Shown here: positions 55,826-64,000 of the stretch, in pieces
How positions within the stretch are numbered: the stretch's first letter is position 1
How the letters are laid out: each line of letters begins with the position of its first letter
Origin: Gammaproteobacteria bacterium
Lineage (GTDB): Bacteria > Pseudomonadota > Gammaproteobacteria > Pseudomonadales > Azotimanducaceae
DNA: 64,000 nucleotides
Assembly: GCA_028824555.1 (NCBI GenBank)
Contig: JAPPDJ010000157.1
Location: forward strand, 1-64,000
Reading direction: 5' to 3'
The notes under the pieces: model-generated
The model's input: only the letters and a program-made list of their open reading frames with translations
Databases searched by the model: none
What the model was told of the DNA's origin: nothing
Program-made: the position numbers and the translations under genes

Positions 55826-56206
55826 ATGACATCACACATTCGCCAAGGCTTTGGGACGGTACGTCCGTACCTCTACGGCGCCTACGAACTGCCGCAGTTC
55901 CTCGTCGACGTGTTCGGCGCCCGTGAGATCGAACGCCACGAGCAGCCGAATCGCCGCGGCGCACACGTGGAACTCGCCCTTGGCGACGGCGCGCTGGTGG
56001 TGGAGGCCGGCGAGTTGCCACCGACGGTCGAGCCCACGCCGGCCTCGGTGTACGTCTATGTCGAGGACGTGGACGCGGTGTACCGCCGCGCCACCACGGC
56101 CGGCGCAGAGACCATCCATCCGCCCACGGACCAGCCCTACGGCGAGCGAAGCTGCGGCTTCACCGCCTTCGGCAACACTTGGTGGGTGGCCACCTACACC
56201 GGCTGA
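55826..56206 (+). CDS. VOC-fold (glyoxalase-like) protein
   Basis: A 126-residue protein of the vicinal-oxygen-chelate superfamily: YELPQFLVDVFGAREIERHE, LALGDGALVVEAGELPP, VEDVDAVYRRATTAGAETIH and PYGERSCGFTAFGNTWWVAT. It resembles PhnB/glyoxalase-like proteins, and E/H residues at the metal sites are incomplete, so it may lack catalytic activity. ATG has GGGAGACGAC upstream. It overlaps the ELM1-like gene by 13 bases tail to tail. Confidence 0.8.
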   Translation: MTSHIRQGFGTVRPYLYGAYELPQFLVDVFGAREIERHEQPNRRGAHVELALGDGALVVEAGELPPTVEPTPASVYVYVEDVDAVYRRATTAGAETIHPPTDQPYGERSCGFTAFGNTWWVATYTG

Positions 56207-57105
56207 ACCAGGCGTTCCAGCACAATCTCGGCGCAGCGGCGGTTTTCCGGACGGAAGTCGCTGAGGCGCGAGTCCTGGATTCGATAGCCGTCTTCGCTTG
56301 CGAGCACGTGGCGGCGCTTTCGTAAAGCCTCGATGCCGCGGGCGTACTTGCTGGCGGCATCGGGCCTTCGGGTTGGCATGGCGATGATGCCAACCTGGGC
56401 GCGGGCTGAAAGGGCTTCGTAGAGCATCGAGACGCTGTCGGCGGTTACCCAGACGTAGCTGGCCCGCGCCAAGGCGCCTTGCAGGAAATCTTCGGGTGCC
56501 CGGCGCCAGGACTGCCAGACAAGATTGCTGCGTGGCGCCACCCGTTCGGCCAAGCCCGCTGGCGTGCGCCGCGAGTCGCAGGCGGTCCAGCGGATTTCGG
56601 GAGACGCGGCGGCGATGGCGCCGACGGCGCCTGCGACCGCATCGGGTTGCCACTCGTATGTGCGATTGGGCCCGCCGATCAGCACCAGGCCCTCGTCCGG
56701 CACCTTGCCCTCATCGGTGGTGGGGCAGATCACTCCCCAAGTGCCTACCACGTTGCCCTTGTCCGGGTAATGGTCGTGCCGAGGCACGAAGACCAGGTCG
56801 AACAGGAAAAGGGGCAGCGACGGCTTCATCAACACCACCGTGCGCCCGCCGCAGGCGGCCCGCGCGGCCAGCATGGGCAGGTGCGTGGCATGTCCCACGC
56901 CGACGATCAGATGCGGCGGCGGCAGCATTGCCTGGCCGCGGACATGGCGGAAAATCTCTGTCCAGAACATGGACTTGCTGCGCATGTCCAGTTCGTACGC
57001 CGCCACCGGCGCCAGTGCGGCGAGCCCCTGCAAGAGGCCCAGCGACTGCTTTTCGTGGCCGGGCTTGCCGTCGAGCAGCCGCCAAACGACCAATGCGTCC
57101 TTCAC
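56194..57105 (-). CDS. ELM1/GtrOC1-family protein
   Basis: A 303-residue protein resembling the ELM1 family, which bacteria often carry near LPS genes: VWRLLDGKPGHEKQSLGLLQ, LPPPHLIVGVGHATHLPMLA, VFVPRHDHYPDKGNVVGTWG and IGGPNRTYEW. The C-half (VWVTADSVSMLYEALSARAQ) looks like a GT-B glycosyltransferase donor site. The start is GTG at 57105, overlapping the upstream stop (GTGA). Function is uncertain. Confidence 0.7.
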   Translation of the reverse strand: MKDALVVWRLLDGKPGHEKQSLGLLQGLAALAPVAAYELDMRSKSMFWTEIFRHVRGQAMLPPPHLIVGVGHATHLPMLAARAACGGRTVVLMKPSLPLFLFDLVFVPRHDHYPDKGNVVGTWGVICPTTDEGKVPDEGLVLIGGPNRTYEWQPDAVAGAVGAIAAASPEIRWTACDSRRTPAGLAERVAPRSNLVWQSWRRAPEDFLQGALARASYVWVTADSVSMLYEALSARAQVGIIAMPTRRPDAASKYARGIEALRKRRHVLASEDGYRIQDSRLSDFRPENRRCAEIVLERLVQPV

Positions 57106-57377
57106 TTCCTCGGCAGAAGCGCGCTGACGAACATGAGGACGCGCAGACGCAATCGATCGAACAGGGCGAGACCGGTTGCATCGGCAGCCTCGATCCGCTC
57201 CACCCAGGGGCGAATGCGCTCGTGCCGCCACAGCCGGCGCCTGAGTCCAGGCCGGTTGCTGGCCACGAGGAAGGCGCCAGCGATCAGGAGCGGAATGCCG
57301 GGCAGGACGGGCAGGGCAATGCCGACGAGTCCGAGCGCCAAGAGGCCAATGCCCACTGCGGGAACCGTGCGTTGCAT
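57102..57377 (-). CDS. small membrane protein, YbaN/DUF454-like
   Basis: A 91-residue protein with two close hydrophobic segments (IGLLALGLVGIALPVLPGIP, then LLIAGAFLVASNRP). The LPVLPG motif resembles the DUF454/YbaN inner-membrane family. The remainder is basic. Coupled to the ELM1-like gene. Function unknown. Confidence 0.6.
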   Translation of the reverse strand: MQRTVPAVGIGLLALGLVGIALPVLPGIPLLIAGAFLVASNRPGLRRRLWRHERIRPWVERIEAADATGLALFDRLRLRVLMFVSALLPRK

Positions 57378-57397
57378 GTGCTCTTTCCTCCGGTCCG

Positions 57398-58153
57398 TTA
57401 GGAAATGCTGCGTCCGCCGTCGATGGGAAGGCAGACGCCGGTCAGGAACGACGCCTCGTCGGAGGCAAGAAAGGCGGCGCTGGCGGCAACGTCGGCCGGC
57501 TCGGTGAGTCGGCGCAGCGGAATGCCGCGAATGATGGCCTCGCGGTTCGCCTCGGGAAGCTCGTCCACGCCTAACGCGCCACGCATGAAGCCGGTCTCCG
57601 CCGCGACGGGGTTCATCGCATTGACCCGGATGCGATGGCGCGCCAACTCCACGGCGAGGCCCATCGTCATGGTCATCACTGCGCCCTTGGTGGCGTTGTA
57701 CACGGTCACACCCGGCCGTGGTGCAACCGCGCCGATGGACGCGGTGTTGAGGATGACGCCGCCGCCAGCCTCGATCATGTGCGGTACGGCGTGCTTGACG
57801 CCGAGCCAGACGCCCTTGACGTTGGTGGCAAACACCCGCTCAAACTCCGATTCTTCGAGTTGCCAAGGCGGCCCCGACAGATGCGAGAAGCCGGCGTTGT
57901 TCACCAGCACGTCGATGCCACCGCGGGCAACCGCCAGATCGACCATGGCCTTGATGTCGTCAGACTGCGAAACGTCGGTCTTGATGGGCACCGCGGCCTC
58001 GCCGATGTCCTTGGCGAGCGCCTGCGCGCCCGCCTCGTTGATGTCGGCGGCAATCACGGTCGCGCCTTCGGCACAGAAGCGCCGCGTCATGGCCTTGCCG
58101 AAACCGGATGCGGCACCGGTGACGATCACGGTCTTGCCGACGAAGCGTTGCAT
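57398..58153 (-). CDS. short-chain dehydrogenase/reductase
   Basis: A 251-residue SDR: TGAASGFGKAM (cofactor), VLVNNAGFSH, NTASIGAVA (Ser), YNATKGA (Tyr-x3-Lys) and VNAMNPVAAETGF. NAD(P)-dependent oxidoreductase; substrate unknown. The ATG at 58153 starts the Rossmann strand properly. The overlapping upstream frame covers cysE in antisense order and is rejected. Confidence 0.92.
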   Translation of the reverse strand: MQRFVGKTVIVTGAASGFGKAMTRRFCAEGATVIAADINEAGAQALAKDIGEAAVPIKTDVSQSDDIKAMVDLAVARGGIDVLVNNAGFSHLSGPPWQLEESEFERVFATNVKGVWLGVKHAVPHMIEAGGGVILNTASIGAVAPRPGVTVYNATKGAVMTMTMGLAVELARHRIRVNAMNPVAAETGFMRGALGVDELPEANREAIIRGIPLRRLTEPADVAASAAFLASDEASFLTGVCLPIDGGRSIS

Positions 58154-58167
58154 GTCTCGAGTCTCCC

Positions 58168-59007
58168 TTAGGTAAGGCTGTGGTCCATCCCGAACGCCGG
58201 ATTCTCCTCGCGCGGTGCTCCCACCACCCGCGCCGGCACGCCGGCCACGGTGACATGCGGCGGCACGTCGGCAAGCACAACGCTGCCGGCGCCCACCTTC
58301 GCGCCTTCGCCCACGGTGATGTTGCCGATCACCTTGCAGCCGGCCGCGAGCAGTACGCCGCGCCGGATCTTCGGATGGCGGTCGCCGCTTTCCTTGCCGG
58401 TTCCGCCAAGGGTGACCGAATGCAGGATCGAGACGTCGTCGTCGATCACCGCGGTCTCGCCAACGACGATGCCGGTGGCGTGGTCCAGCATGATGCCGCG
58501 GCCGATCCGTGCCGCCGGATGGATGTCCACCCCCAGCCCGACGCTGATCTGGCTTTGGAAGAAGAGCGCCAGGGTGTGCCGCTCGCGGTTCCACAGCCAG
58601 TAGGCGATGCGATGCGCCTGCAGGGCATGGAATCCCTTGAGGAACAGGAACGGAGTTGAGAGGTCCTCGCAGGCCGGGTCGCGGGCAAAGGTTGCGAGCA
58701 TGTCCACGAGCGCGCTGTCGAGGATGTCTGGGTCATCGTCCATCGCCTCCTCGATCACGTCGCGGATCAGCATGGTCGGCAGCATGGGATTGTCGAGCTT
58801 GCTGGCGAGCCGGAAGGAGAGTGCGGAGCGGAAGCTCACGTGGTTGAGGATCGTGGCGTGGAAGTAGCTGCCAAGACTCGGCTCTTCCGCTGCCTTGTCG
58901 GCGGCCTCGCGGCGCATGATGTTCCACATGGCATCGCGGTCAATCTTCCGATCCAAGTCGAACCGCTGCGCCAGTTCCTGAGGCGTTGCAAGGACGGATG
59001 TATTCAT
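58168..59007 (-). CDS. cysE: serine O-acetyltransferase
   Basis: A 279-residue CysE, acetylating L-serine for cysteine synthesis. The N-terminal helical domain (NTSVLATPQELAQRFDLDRK) leads to a left-handed beta-helix with hexapeptide repeats and the active-site loop (GVDIHPAARIGRGIMLDHAT, GIVVGETAVIDDDVSILHSV). TLGGTGKESGDRHPKI is the family signature. The C-terminal tail GMDHSLT lacks the usual terminal Ile needed for binding to cysteine synthase. Confidence 0.95.
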   Translation of the reverse strand: MNTSVLATPQELAQRFDLDRKIDRDAMWNIMRREAADKAAEEPSLGSYFHATILNHVSFRSALSFRLASKLDNPMLPTMLIRDVIEEAMDDDPDILDSALVDMLATFARDPACEDLSTPFLFLKGFHALQAHRIAYWLWNRERHTLALFFQSQISVGLGVDIHPAARIGRGIMLDHATGIVVGETAVIDDDVSILHSVTLGGTGKESGDRHPKIRRGVLLAAGCKVIGNITVGEGAKVGAGSVVLADVPPHVTVAGVPARVVGAPREENPAFGMDHSLT

Positions 59008-59047
59008 GCGCCAAGTCTATACTGGTGCGCCTTACGGGCGCATTCGC

Positions 59048-59112
59048 GCGCCTTTGTAGGCGCATTAGCGCGCCTTGGCAGGCGCGATCGCGGTTTGCTG
59101 CGCGAACTGCTG
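59048..59112. repeat. cluster of short hairpins
   Basis: GCGCCT-TTGT-AGGCGC (59048-59063), CGCGCCT-TGGC-AGGCGCG (59069-59086) and GTTTGC-TGCGCGAACTGC, between the divergent cysE and nadK genes. The last resembles the 28138 and 62398 palindromes. Confidence 0.5.
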
Positions 59113-59144
59113 GCGCGGGAGTTCGGGCGTATTGGGGAGGTTGC

Positions 59145-60026
59145 ATGAGCCGATTCGAGCGTGTCGGCGTTGTAGGGCGCCCCGGCAGCCTGCACGTGGT
59201 TGACTCGGTGCGCGCAGTGGTGGAAGTCCTGCGTGCCGGCGGCGTGGATGTCGTGGTGGAGGCGGCCACGGCGAAGATGCTGGACGACGGCGCGCTTCCC
59301 GTGGTGCAACGCGGCGCCATCGGCGGCCAAGTGGATTTGGTCGTCGTGGTTGGCGGCGACGGCAGCATCCTGGGGATTGCCCGCGAGGTCGCCGGTGCTG
59401 GCACCCCCGTGCTGGGGGTAAACCGCGGTGGCCTCGGCTTCCTCGCGGACATTGCGCCGGAACAAATCACGGACAAGATTGGCGCCGTGCTCGCCGGCGA
59501 GTATTCCGTCGATGAGCGCTTCCTCCTGAACGCCAGCGTCTATCGCGGCGACGAACTCATCGAACACGCGACGGCGCTAAACGACGTGGTGGTTCACGCC
59601 GGCAGCGTCTCGCGGATGATGGATTTCGAGGTGCTCGTCGACGGTGAGTTCGTCTATGAGCAACGCTCCGATGGCCTGATCGTCGCCACGCCCACCGGCT
59701 CCACCGCCTATTCCCTATCGGCCGGCGGCCCCATCATGCATCCGGGCCTCGATGCCATCGCCATCGTGCCGATGTTCCCCCACACCCTCACATCGCGCCC
59801 GCTCTTGGTGGACGGCGGCTCCCGCATCAGCGTCGTCATTGGCGATGCCGCCCAAACCCCCAAGGTGAGCTGCGACTCCCAAGTGGACACTAGCCTGCAC
59901 CCCCACGACGAGGTACGCATCGCCAAACACCCCCACGCCCTCCGCCTAGCCTTCCCCCTAGGCCACAACTTCTTCGAATCCTGCCGCAGCAAACTCGACT
60001 GGGGCTCCCGCCTAGGCGGCCGCTAG
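59145..60026 (+). CDS. nadK: NAD kinase
   Basis: A 293-residue enzyme phosphorylating NAD to NADP. The GGDG motif is VVVVGGDGSILGIAREV, followed by GVNRGGLGFLADI, PTGSTAYSLSAGGPIMHPGL and PLLVDGGSRISVVI. GGGGAGG lies 4 bases before the ATG at 59145; the longer frame is rejected. Cytoplasmic, essential in most bacteria. Confidence 0.97.
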   Translation: MSRFERVGVVGRPGSLHVVDSVRAVVEVLRAGGVDVVVEAATAKMLDDGALPVVQRGAIGGQVDLVVVVGGDGSILGIAREVAGAGTPVLGVNRGGLGFLADIAPEQITDKIGAVLAGEYSVDERFLLNASVYRGDELIEHATALNDVVVHAGSVSRMMDFEVLVDGEFVYEQRSDGLIVATPTGSTAYSLSAGGPIMHPGLDAIAIVPMFPHTLTSRPLLVDGGSRISVVIGDAAQTPKVSCDSQVDTSLHPHDEVRIAKHPHALRLAFPLGHNFFESCRSKLDWGSRLGGR

Positions 60027-60054
60027 GTACGGCGCCAGGCGCGTGCTTCCGTAG

Positions 60055-60075
60055 GGGCGACCCTTGTGGTCGCCC
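60055..60075. repeat. hairpin after nadK
   Basis: GGGCGACC-CTTGT-GGTCGCCC, 8-bp perfect stem, 29 bases after the nadK stop. A terminator or REP-like element. Confidence 0.5.
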
Positions 60076-60178
60076 GTGTCGGTTGCACCCGAACCGTTGC
60101 GATGCCCTGTGCCCCAAGCGGCATGCGCGCCCGTCGGCGCAGAGGCGGCGAGACGCCCCGCCCACCAAGACCGGTCCG

Positions 60179-60760
60179 TCACTCGCGTGTCGGCAGTTGC
60201 TCGATGTCGCTGGGGCGATCCACGTCTCGCAGCACGCCCGCATCGGCTAGATCCACAAACTCGACCTTTTCAGGGGATGCATGGAGCAGGTCGCGCGCGC
60301 CTTGGTCTCCCGTGATGTGCGTCAGCGCGTCGAACATCGGCGGCGCGAAGCCGATGGGATTGCCGGGCTGGCCGTTGCAGCGAGGCCGGATCACTTGGGC
60401 ACTGCCTCGGCCTAGCGCGTTCGCAATGGCATGCAGTGTTTGGGCACGCACGAAGGGCATGTCGCCGAGCGCAATCACCAGCCCGTCGGAATCTGCAAGT
60501 GCGGCAACTCCATGCGCCAGAGACCGCCCCTGACCAAGGTGTGCGTCGGGCGCGACGATCGGCAGCGCCCCAGCAGCCGTGATCAGCCTTTCGACATCCT
60601 CTTCGTCGGGTTTGAGCGTTACCCCAACCGTTCGGAACGCCTCGCGATAGCGAGCGATGGTGCGCGCGAGCAACGGTACCCCGTCCACATGATGCAGGCG
60701 CTTGTCGGAGCCGAATCGGCTGCTCGCGCCGGCGGCAAGGATCAGCGCGGCGATGGACAC
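60179..60760 (-). CDS. MobA-like nucleotidyltransferase (MocA type)
   Basis: A 193-residue NTP transferase: ALILAAGASSRFGSDKRLHH with the GxG..R...K signature, LGQGRSLAHGVAALADSDGL, ALGDMPFVRA and NPIGFAPPMFDALTHITGDQ. MocA attaches cytidine or guanosine to molybdopterin for molybdenum hydroxylases. It follows the XdhC gene by 16 bases; together they mature an xanthine dehydrogenase-like enzyme not in this window. Start is GTG at 60760. Confidence 0.85.
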   Translation of the reverse strand: MSIAALILAAGASSRFGSDKRLHHVDGVPLLARTIARYREAFRTVGVTLKPDEEDVERLITAAGALPIVAPDAHLGQGRSLAHGVAALADSDGLVIALGDMPFVRAQTLHAIANALGRGSAQVIRPRCNGQPGNPIGFAPPMFDALTHITGDQGARDLLHASPEKVEFVDLADAGVLRDVDRPSDIEQLPTRE

Positions 60761-60776
60761 CGCGGGCGGCGAGGGT

Positions 60777-61793
60777 CTAACCCGCCGCCAAGGCACGCGC
60801 TGCCGGCTGCAAGGCTGCGTGCGCTTCGCCGAGGCGACCCGTGCGCACCGCCGTGATCTCTGCAAGAATGGCGACGGCGATTTCCGGTGGCGTCTTGCTG
60901 CCGATGGGCAGTCCGATGGGGGCGTGCAATCGGTCCAACTCCTCTTGCGTCAGGTCGAGTTCAGCAAGTCGTGCGCGCCGACTGGCAGAAGTGCGCGACG
61001 AACCCATCGCGCCGATGTAGAACGCCTCGGTCCTGACCGCTTCCATCAGCCCCATGTCGTCGATGCGCGGATCGTGCGTGAGGGCAACGATGGCGGTGTA
61101 GGGGTCGTTGGCGCTCTCGCGGATGGCATCGTCCGGCATGTCGCGAATCTTGCGCACGCCAGCCGGCGCGTCGAAGTCCGCCAGCACATCGGCGCGAGGG
61201 TCGCAGATGGTCACGTCGTAGCCGAGCGCCCCAGCGATATCGGCGGCATAGCGAGACACCATGCCGCAGCCGATGATGAAGAGCTGGTACTGGGGGCCCA
61301 AGGTCTGCACCAGCAAGCCCCGATCGTGGTCGTAGGCAAGCGGCGCGTGGCGCTCCACCGGCTGGCTTGATGTCTTCCGGGCACGGAGGTCCACCCTTCG
61401 TTCCACGCACCGGCGCTTTTCGACGCGTTCGACCAAGGCGCCGATGTGCGCTCTATCGGACGGCTCGGCCTTGAGGGGTTCGATGACGATGTCGAGGTGG
61501 CCACCGCAGGGAAGCCCGAGTTCCTCCGCTTCCTCGTCCGTTTCCCCGTAGCGGAAGAACTGCGCCGCATCCTGCGCCAACACCCCGTCCGTGAGCTTGC
61601 CGAGCAGGTCATCCTCGACGCAGCCCCCGGAGAGCGACCCCACGAGCTTGCCGCTCTGGTTGCAGGTGAGCAGCGAACCCACCGGCCGAGGCGAAGAGCC
61701 ATAGGTGGCAACCACGGTCGCGAGCCAACATGCCTGCCCGTCTTCGAGCCAGGCGTGCGCCTGACCAAGCACTTCCTGATCCACCGCCTGCAT
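60777..61793 (-). CDS. XdhC-family molybdoenzyme maturation protein
   Basis: A 338-residue XdhC/CoxI protein. WLEDGQACWLATVVATYGSS and VGSLSGGCVEDDLLGKL belong to the N-terminal domain. QLFIIGCGMVSRYAADIAGA is a Rossmann motif in the C-terminal domain, and AFYIGAMGSSRTSASRRARL with IGLPIGSKTPPEIAVAILAE ends the protein. Members add the sulfido ligand to the Mo cofactor and insert it. The ATG at 61793 has AGGA upstream. Confidence 0.9.
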   Translation of the reverse strand: MQAVDQEVLGQAHAWLEDGQACWLATVVATYGSSPRPVGSLLTCNQSGKLVGSLSGGCVEDDLLGKLTDGVLAQDAAQFFRYGETDEEAEELGLPCGGHLDIVIEPLKAEPSDRAHIGALVERVEKRRCVERRVDLRARKTSSQPVERHAPLAYDHDRGLLVQTLGPQYQLFIIGCGMVSRYAADIAGALGYDVTICDPRADVLADFDAPAGVRKIRDMPDDAIRESANDPYTAIVALTHDPRIDDMGLMEAVRTEAFYIGAMGSSRTSASRRARLAELDLTQEELDRLHAPIGLPIGSKTPPEIAVAILAEITAVRTGRLGEAHAALQPAARALAAG

Positions 61794-62034
61794 CGCTTCG
61801 GTTCCTCGCACGGCATTGACACACCAGATTGTAAGCGTAGCCAGCGTCTTTCGCGCCGCTTGGTTGCTCCGTGTGTCGCCCGGGGCTTTGCGGTGCTGCA
61901 CGGCCTCCGCGCGCACACCGACACCTGGCCCCCACGAATGGCAAGTCTCCTACGCAAGTATGGCAAAAGTCCGGTTTTTCTGCGATTTGGAGAACGGCAA
62001 GATGGCGCCTCCCAAATCAACCAAGGAGCAGACC

Positions 62035-62268
62035 ATGATCAAACAAACCATTGCAGCGGCCGCGTTGGTGACAGCGCTCGGAGGCGGCCTTTGGGCGGGT
62101 TCGGAGCCCGTCGCGGCGCCAGATGCGCAAGTCGGCGCGTTTGTGGCCGCCGCTCTCGACGCCAACACCCGCGACTGCATCGTTACCGGCGCCGGTGTAG
62201 GGGCCATCATCGGTTCGTACGGCGGTCCGGTGGGTGCTCTCGGAGGCGCTGTCGTAGGGGCACTCTAG
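62035..62268 (+). CDS. small exported glycine-zipper protein
   Basis: A 77-residue protein. The N-terminus (MIKQTIAAAALVTALGGGLW) is a signal peptide. After SEPVAAPDAQVG comes FVAAALDANTRDCIVTGAGV and GAIIGSYGGPVGALGGAVVG, a run of GxxxG/AxxxG motifs. Such segments occur in glycine-zipper outer-membrane proteins and in class IIb bacteriocins. AAGGAG lies 6 bases before the ATG. No immunity or export gene is adjacent. One Cys. Function unknown. Confidence 0.6.
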   Translation: MIKQTIAAAALVTALGGGLWAGSEPVAAPDAQVGAFVAAALDANTRDCIVTGAGVGAIIGSYGGPVGALGGAVVGAL

Positions 62269-62397
62269 AAGCCGCCGCCGGAGTTCCGTGTTTGGCGGAA
62301 CGTCGGGACGATCTCCTTGATGGGTTCGTTGGTGCCTGCGCCGCGGCAAACAGCGCCGGCTCCTAGCCGAAGTGCGAGCCAAAGCGAGCCCAAGGTG

Positions 62398-62421
62398 GGC
62401 AGTTCGCGTACGCGAACTGCC
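62398..62421. repeat. perfect 24-base palindrome
   Basis: GGCAGTTCGCGT followed by ACGCGAACTGCC. Related in sequence to GCAGTTCGCTGCGCGAACTGC at 28138-28158. It lies in the 292-bp gap between convergent genes. Confidence 0.6.
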
Positions 62422-62560
62422 GACGAACCCTTCAGGGGCGCGCCGGCAGCCGGTGGGGATATCCGGACGGCGCAAGTCGGACGCATGACGACAGGGTTCG
62501 AGGGGACGGATCCGGGCTCCTGCGACAGTTCGCCTTGTCGTTGGCGCACCATCGATTGCC

Positions 62561-64000
62561 TCAGGCCGGCGAGACGCGTACCTCCTGCGTTGCCGTTCGG
62601 CCCTCGTCGATCAAGAGGGCAATGCCACCGGCCGAGAGGGCATTGTCCTCGGCTTCGAGGGTGGCGTCGCCGGCGGTGCCGACGATGCGGTTGCCCTCAA
62701 CGCGCAAGGAGAAATCCAGCGTGCCTCCAAGTTGCCAGTCGAAGTCGGTTTCCGCCAGCACCGTGGTGCCTTCGAGTTCGCGCACGAGTTGCAGGCGGTT
62801 GCCGGATGCGACGACGAGCGCGTAGTAGCGGCGCATGCCTTGGACGCGCGCGGCAATGCCGGCGCGTTTGGCGAGGTGAGGCGTCACGTCTGCCTGCATC
62901 CGGTAATCGGTCCAGTCGCGGCAGCCGTGCAGCAGCAGACCCGTGCCCTGATTGTGGACGAGACGGAAAGACTCGGGATAGCGAGGGGCGTATTGATCGA
63001 CTCCGTTCACCCAGGCGCGATGCCACATGCTGCCGGGAACTCGGCGCAGCGTTACGTCCGGGGCGCCGCTCCAGTCCATGCCGTAGAGGTGCAGCACGCC
63101 TCCGCTCGGCGCCGATGTCACCTCCACGCCAACGGCGGCGATTGGGTGGCCATCCAACGCCGGCACCTGCCACGAGAGCTCACCGCGTTGGCCGGGTTGC
63201 AGGCTCTCGCTCGGCGCCCGTAATGTCACCAGTTTGTCTTCGCCGTCGAATGCGCGCACGCACAGCGCGACCTCCACGGCTTCTTCGGCGCGACCGAGTT
63301 CCACCTCGGCGGTAACCGTTTGGCCGGGGGAGAGCATGGGACTGGCCATCAGCGCGTAGCCACGGCCCTCGAAGTAGCGAGCGGTGTCGAGGGAGTCGAG
63401 GAAAGTCCCGGTGGTGGCACGAGGTGCGCCGCCGTGCACCGGATCGAAGTGAATCGCGAGACACCGGCGGCCGTCAGACGCCTCTCGGTTGGCCACGTGG
63501 CATGCGTGCCCGGTGAAGCCCTGCACGGCGCCTGGGTGGCTGAAGTGGAAGCGAGGCTTGTGCTGGGGTGTTTCTTCGCCAGCCATGGCCCGACCCATGC
63601 GGATGATGCGGTCGGATTCGCGCACGGCATCGCTGATGCCGCCGCCGGCGTCAGCGCTTGGCAGATAGCAAATGTCGGAAACCGGGCCACGGAAGTCGGG
63701 TCCGGCGTCGATGCCGGCGAGACCGTGCTGGATGCCGAGCAGACAGCCGAGGTTGCCGGAGTTGCAGTCTGTGTCCCAGCCGGAGGTGTTGACGATCTTC
63801 AGCGCCCGCTGGAAGTCGTCGTTGCCGTGCAGCAGGCCATGCACGATGAGGCCGTGGTTCGGCACCATGTGGCAGTTGCCGCCGTACTTGTCGTAGCCGT
63901 AGTTCGCGCGGATCTCCTGATAGGTGGCGCGCCAATCGTCGCCATTGGCGGCATGCCAGTCGCGGATGTCGGCGATCATGCGATAGAGCACGCTGTCCGA
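62561..64000 (-). CDS. ADP-ribosylglycohydrolase family protein (5' end outside window)
   Basis: At least 479 residues of an open frame that continues past the window end. NTSGWDTDCNSGNLGCLLGI is the metal-binding DxDxxxG signature of ADP-ribosylglycohydrolases, and NYGYDKYGGNCHMVPNHGLI precedes it. The 300 residues that follow (LDSLDTARYFEGRGYALMAS, VNGVDQYAPRYPESFRLVHN) resemble a beta-sandwich/jelly-roll-type extension, which is unusual for the minimal family. It may hydrolyse N-glycosidic bonds of ADP-ribose or act on another nucleoside-like substrate. Some homologues function in catabolism. Confidence 0.8.
   Translation of the reverse strand, partial: SDSVLYRMIADIRDWHAANGDDWRATYQEIRANYGYDKYGGNCHMVPNHGLIVHGLLHGNDDFQRALKIVNTSGWDTDCNSGNLGCLLGIQHGLAGIDAGPDFRGPVSDICYLPSADAGGGISDAVRESDRIIRMGRAMAGEETPQHKPRFHFSHPGAVQGFTGHACHVANREASDGRRCLAIHFDPVHGGAPRATTGTFLDSLDTARYFEGRGYALMASPMLSPGQTVTAEVELGRAEEAVEVALCVRAFDGEDKLVTLRAPSESLQPGQRGELSWQVPALDGHPIAAVGVEVTSAPSGGVLHLYGMDWSGAPDVTLRRVPGSMWHRAWVNGVDQYAPRYPESFRLVHNQGTGLLLHGCRDWTDYRMQADVTPHLAKRAGIAARVQGMRRYYALVVASGNRLQLVRELEGTTVLAETDFDWQLGGTLDFSLRVEGNRIVGTAGDATLEAEDNALSAGGIALLIDEGRTATQEVRVSPA

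Overview
This window is high-GC chromosomal DNA from a proteobacterium, most likely an uncultured gammaproteobacterium. The main reason is the block 44.9-54.4 kb (icd, clpS, clpA, infA, bpt, aat, trxB, a PA4642-like gene, ftsK), whose gene content and order follow the icd/clpSA/infA/aat/trxB/ftsK neighbourhood of Gammaproteobacteria. No rRNA, phage module, CRISPR array or transposase gene was seen. The one tRNA is a selenocysteine tRNA.

Region 1 (0-30 kb) is accessory. It holds mostly single metabolic genes (TauD-type dioxygenase, epoxide-hydrolase-like enzyme, ATP-grasp enzyme, enolase-superfamily enzyme, type B carboxylesterase, amidase, two tandem acyl-CoA carboxyltransferase subunits, an APH-fold protein). 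Among them are toxin-antitoxin and nuclease genes: RES-Xre, DUF433-DUF5615, a PD-(D/E)XK-like protein, a HEPN-like protein, an Mrr-type nuclease and a YaiI protein. The intergenic spaces are invaded by a family of about 120-215 bp elements whose terminal inverted repeats resemble TCCCGACACACAAACA. Six copies have both ends and several more are fragments. A second family, built of paired GGGAAGGCA..TGCCTTCCC hairpins, is also present. A 32-codon leader peptide rich in Val/Ile codons, followed by mutually exclusive hairpins, precedes the ATP-grasp gene and looks like an attenuator.

Region 2 (26-36 kb) contains selenocysteine machinery: selC (tRNA-Sec, anticodon TCA) at 26.4 kb and a selA-selB-unknown operon at 32.0-35.7 kb. 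I found no selenoprotein gene in the window. An SRPBCC-ArsR operon with two palindromic operators, a MOSC protein and a sulfatase lie between them.

Region 3 (36-64 kb) is mostly core: a dehydrogenase-kinase pair, a TPR/transglutaminase-like lipoprotein, citrate synthase, a YejA-like binding protein, a phytanoyl-CoA dioxygenase, higBA, isocitrate dehydrogenase, the ClpS/ClpA adaptor-unfoldase pair with both leucyl-transferases (Bpt, Aat) of the N-degron pathway, FtsK, a nucleotide-sugar dehydrogenase, an ELM1-like protein, an SDR, CysE, NAD kinase and MobA-like/XdhC molybdoenzyme maturation proteins. It ends in an ADP-ribosylglycohydrolase gene cut by the window edge.

All calls come from reading the sequence and translations. 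No database search was possible.
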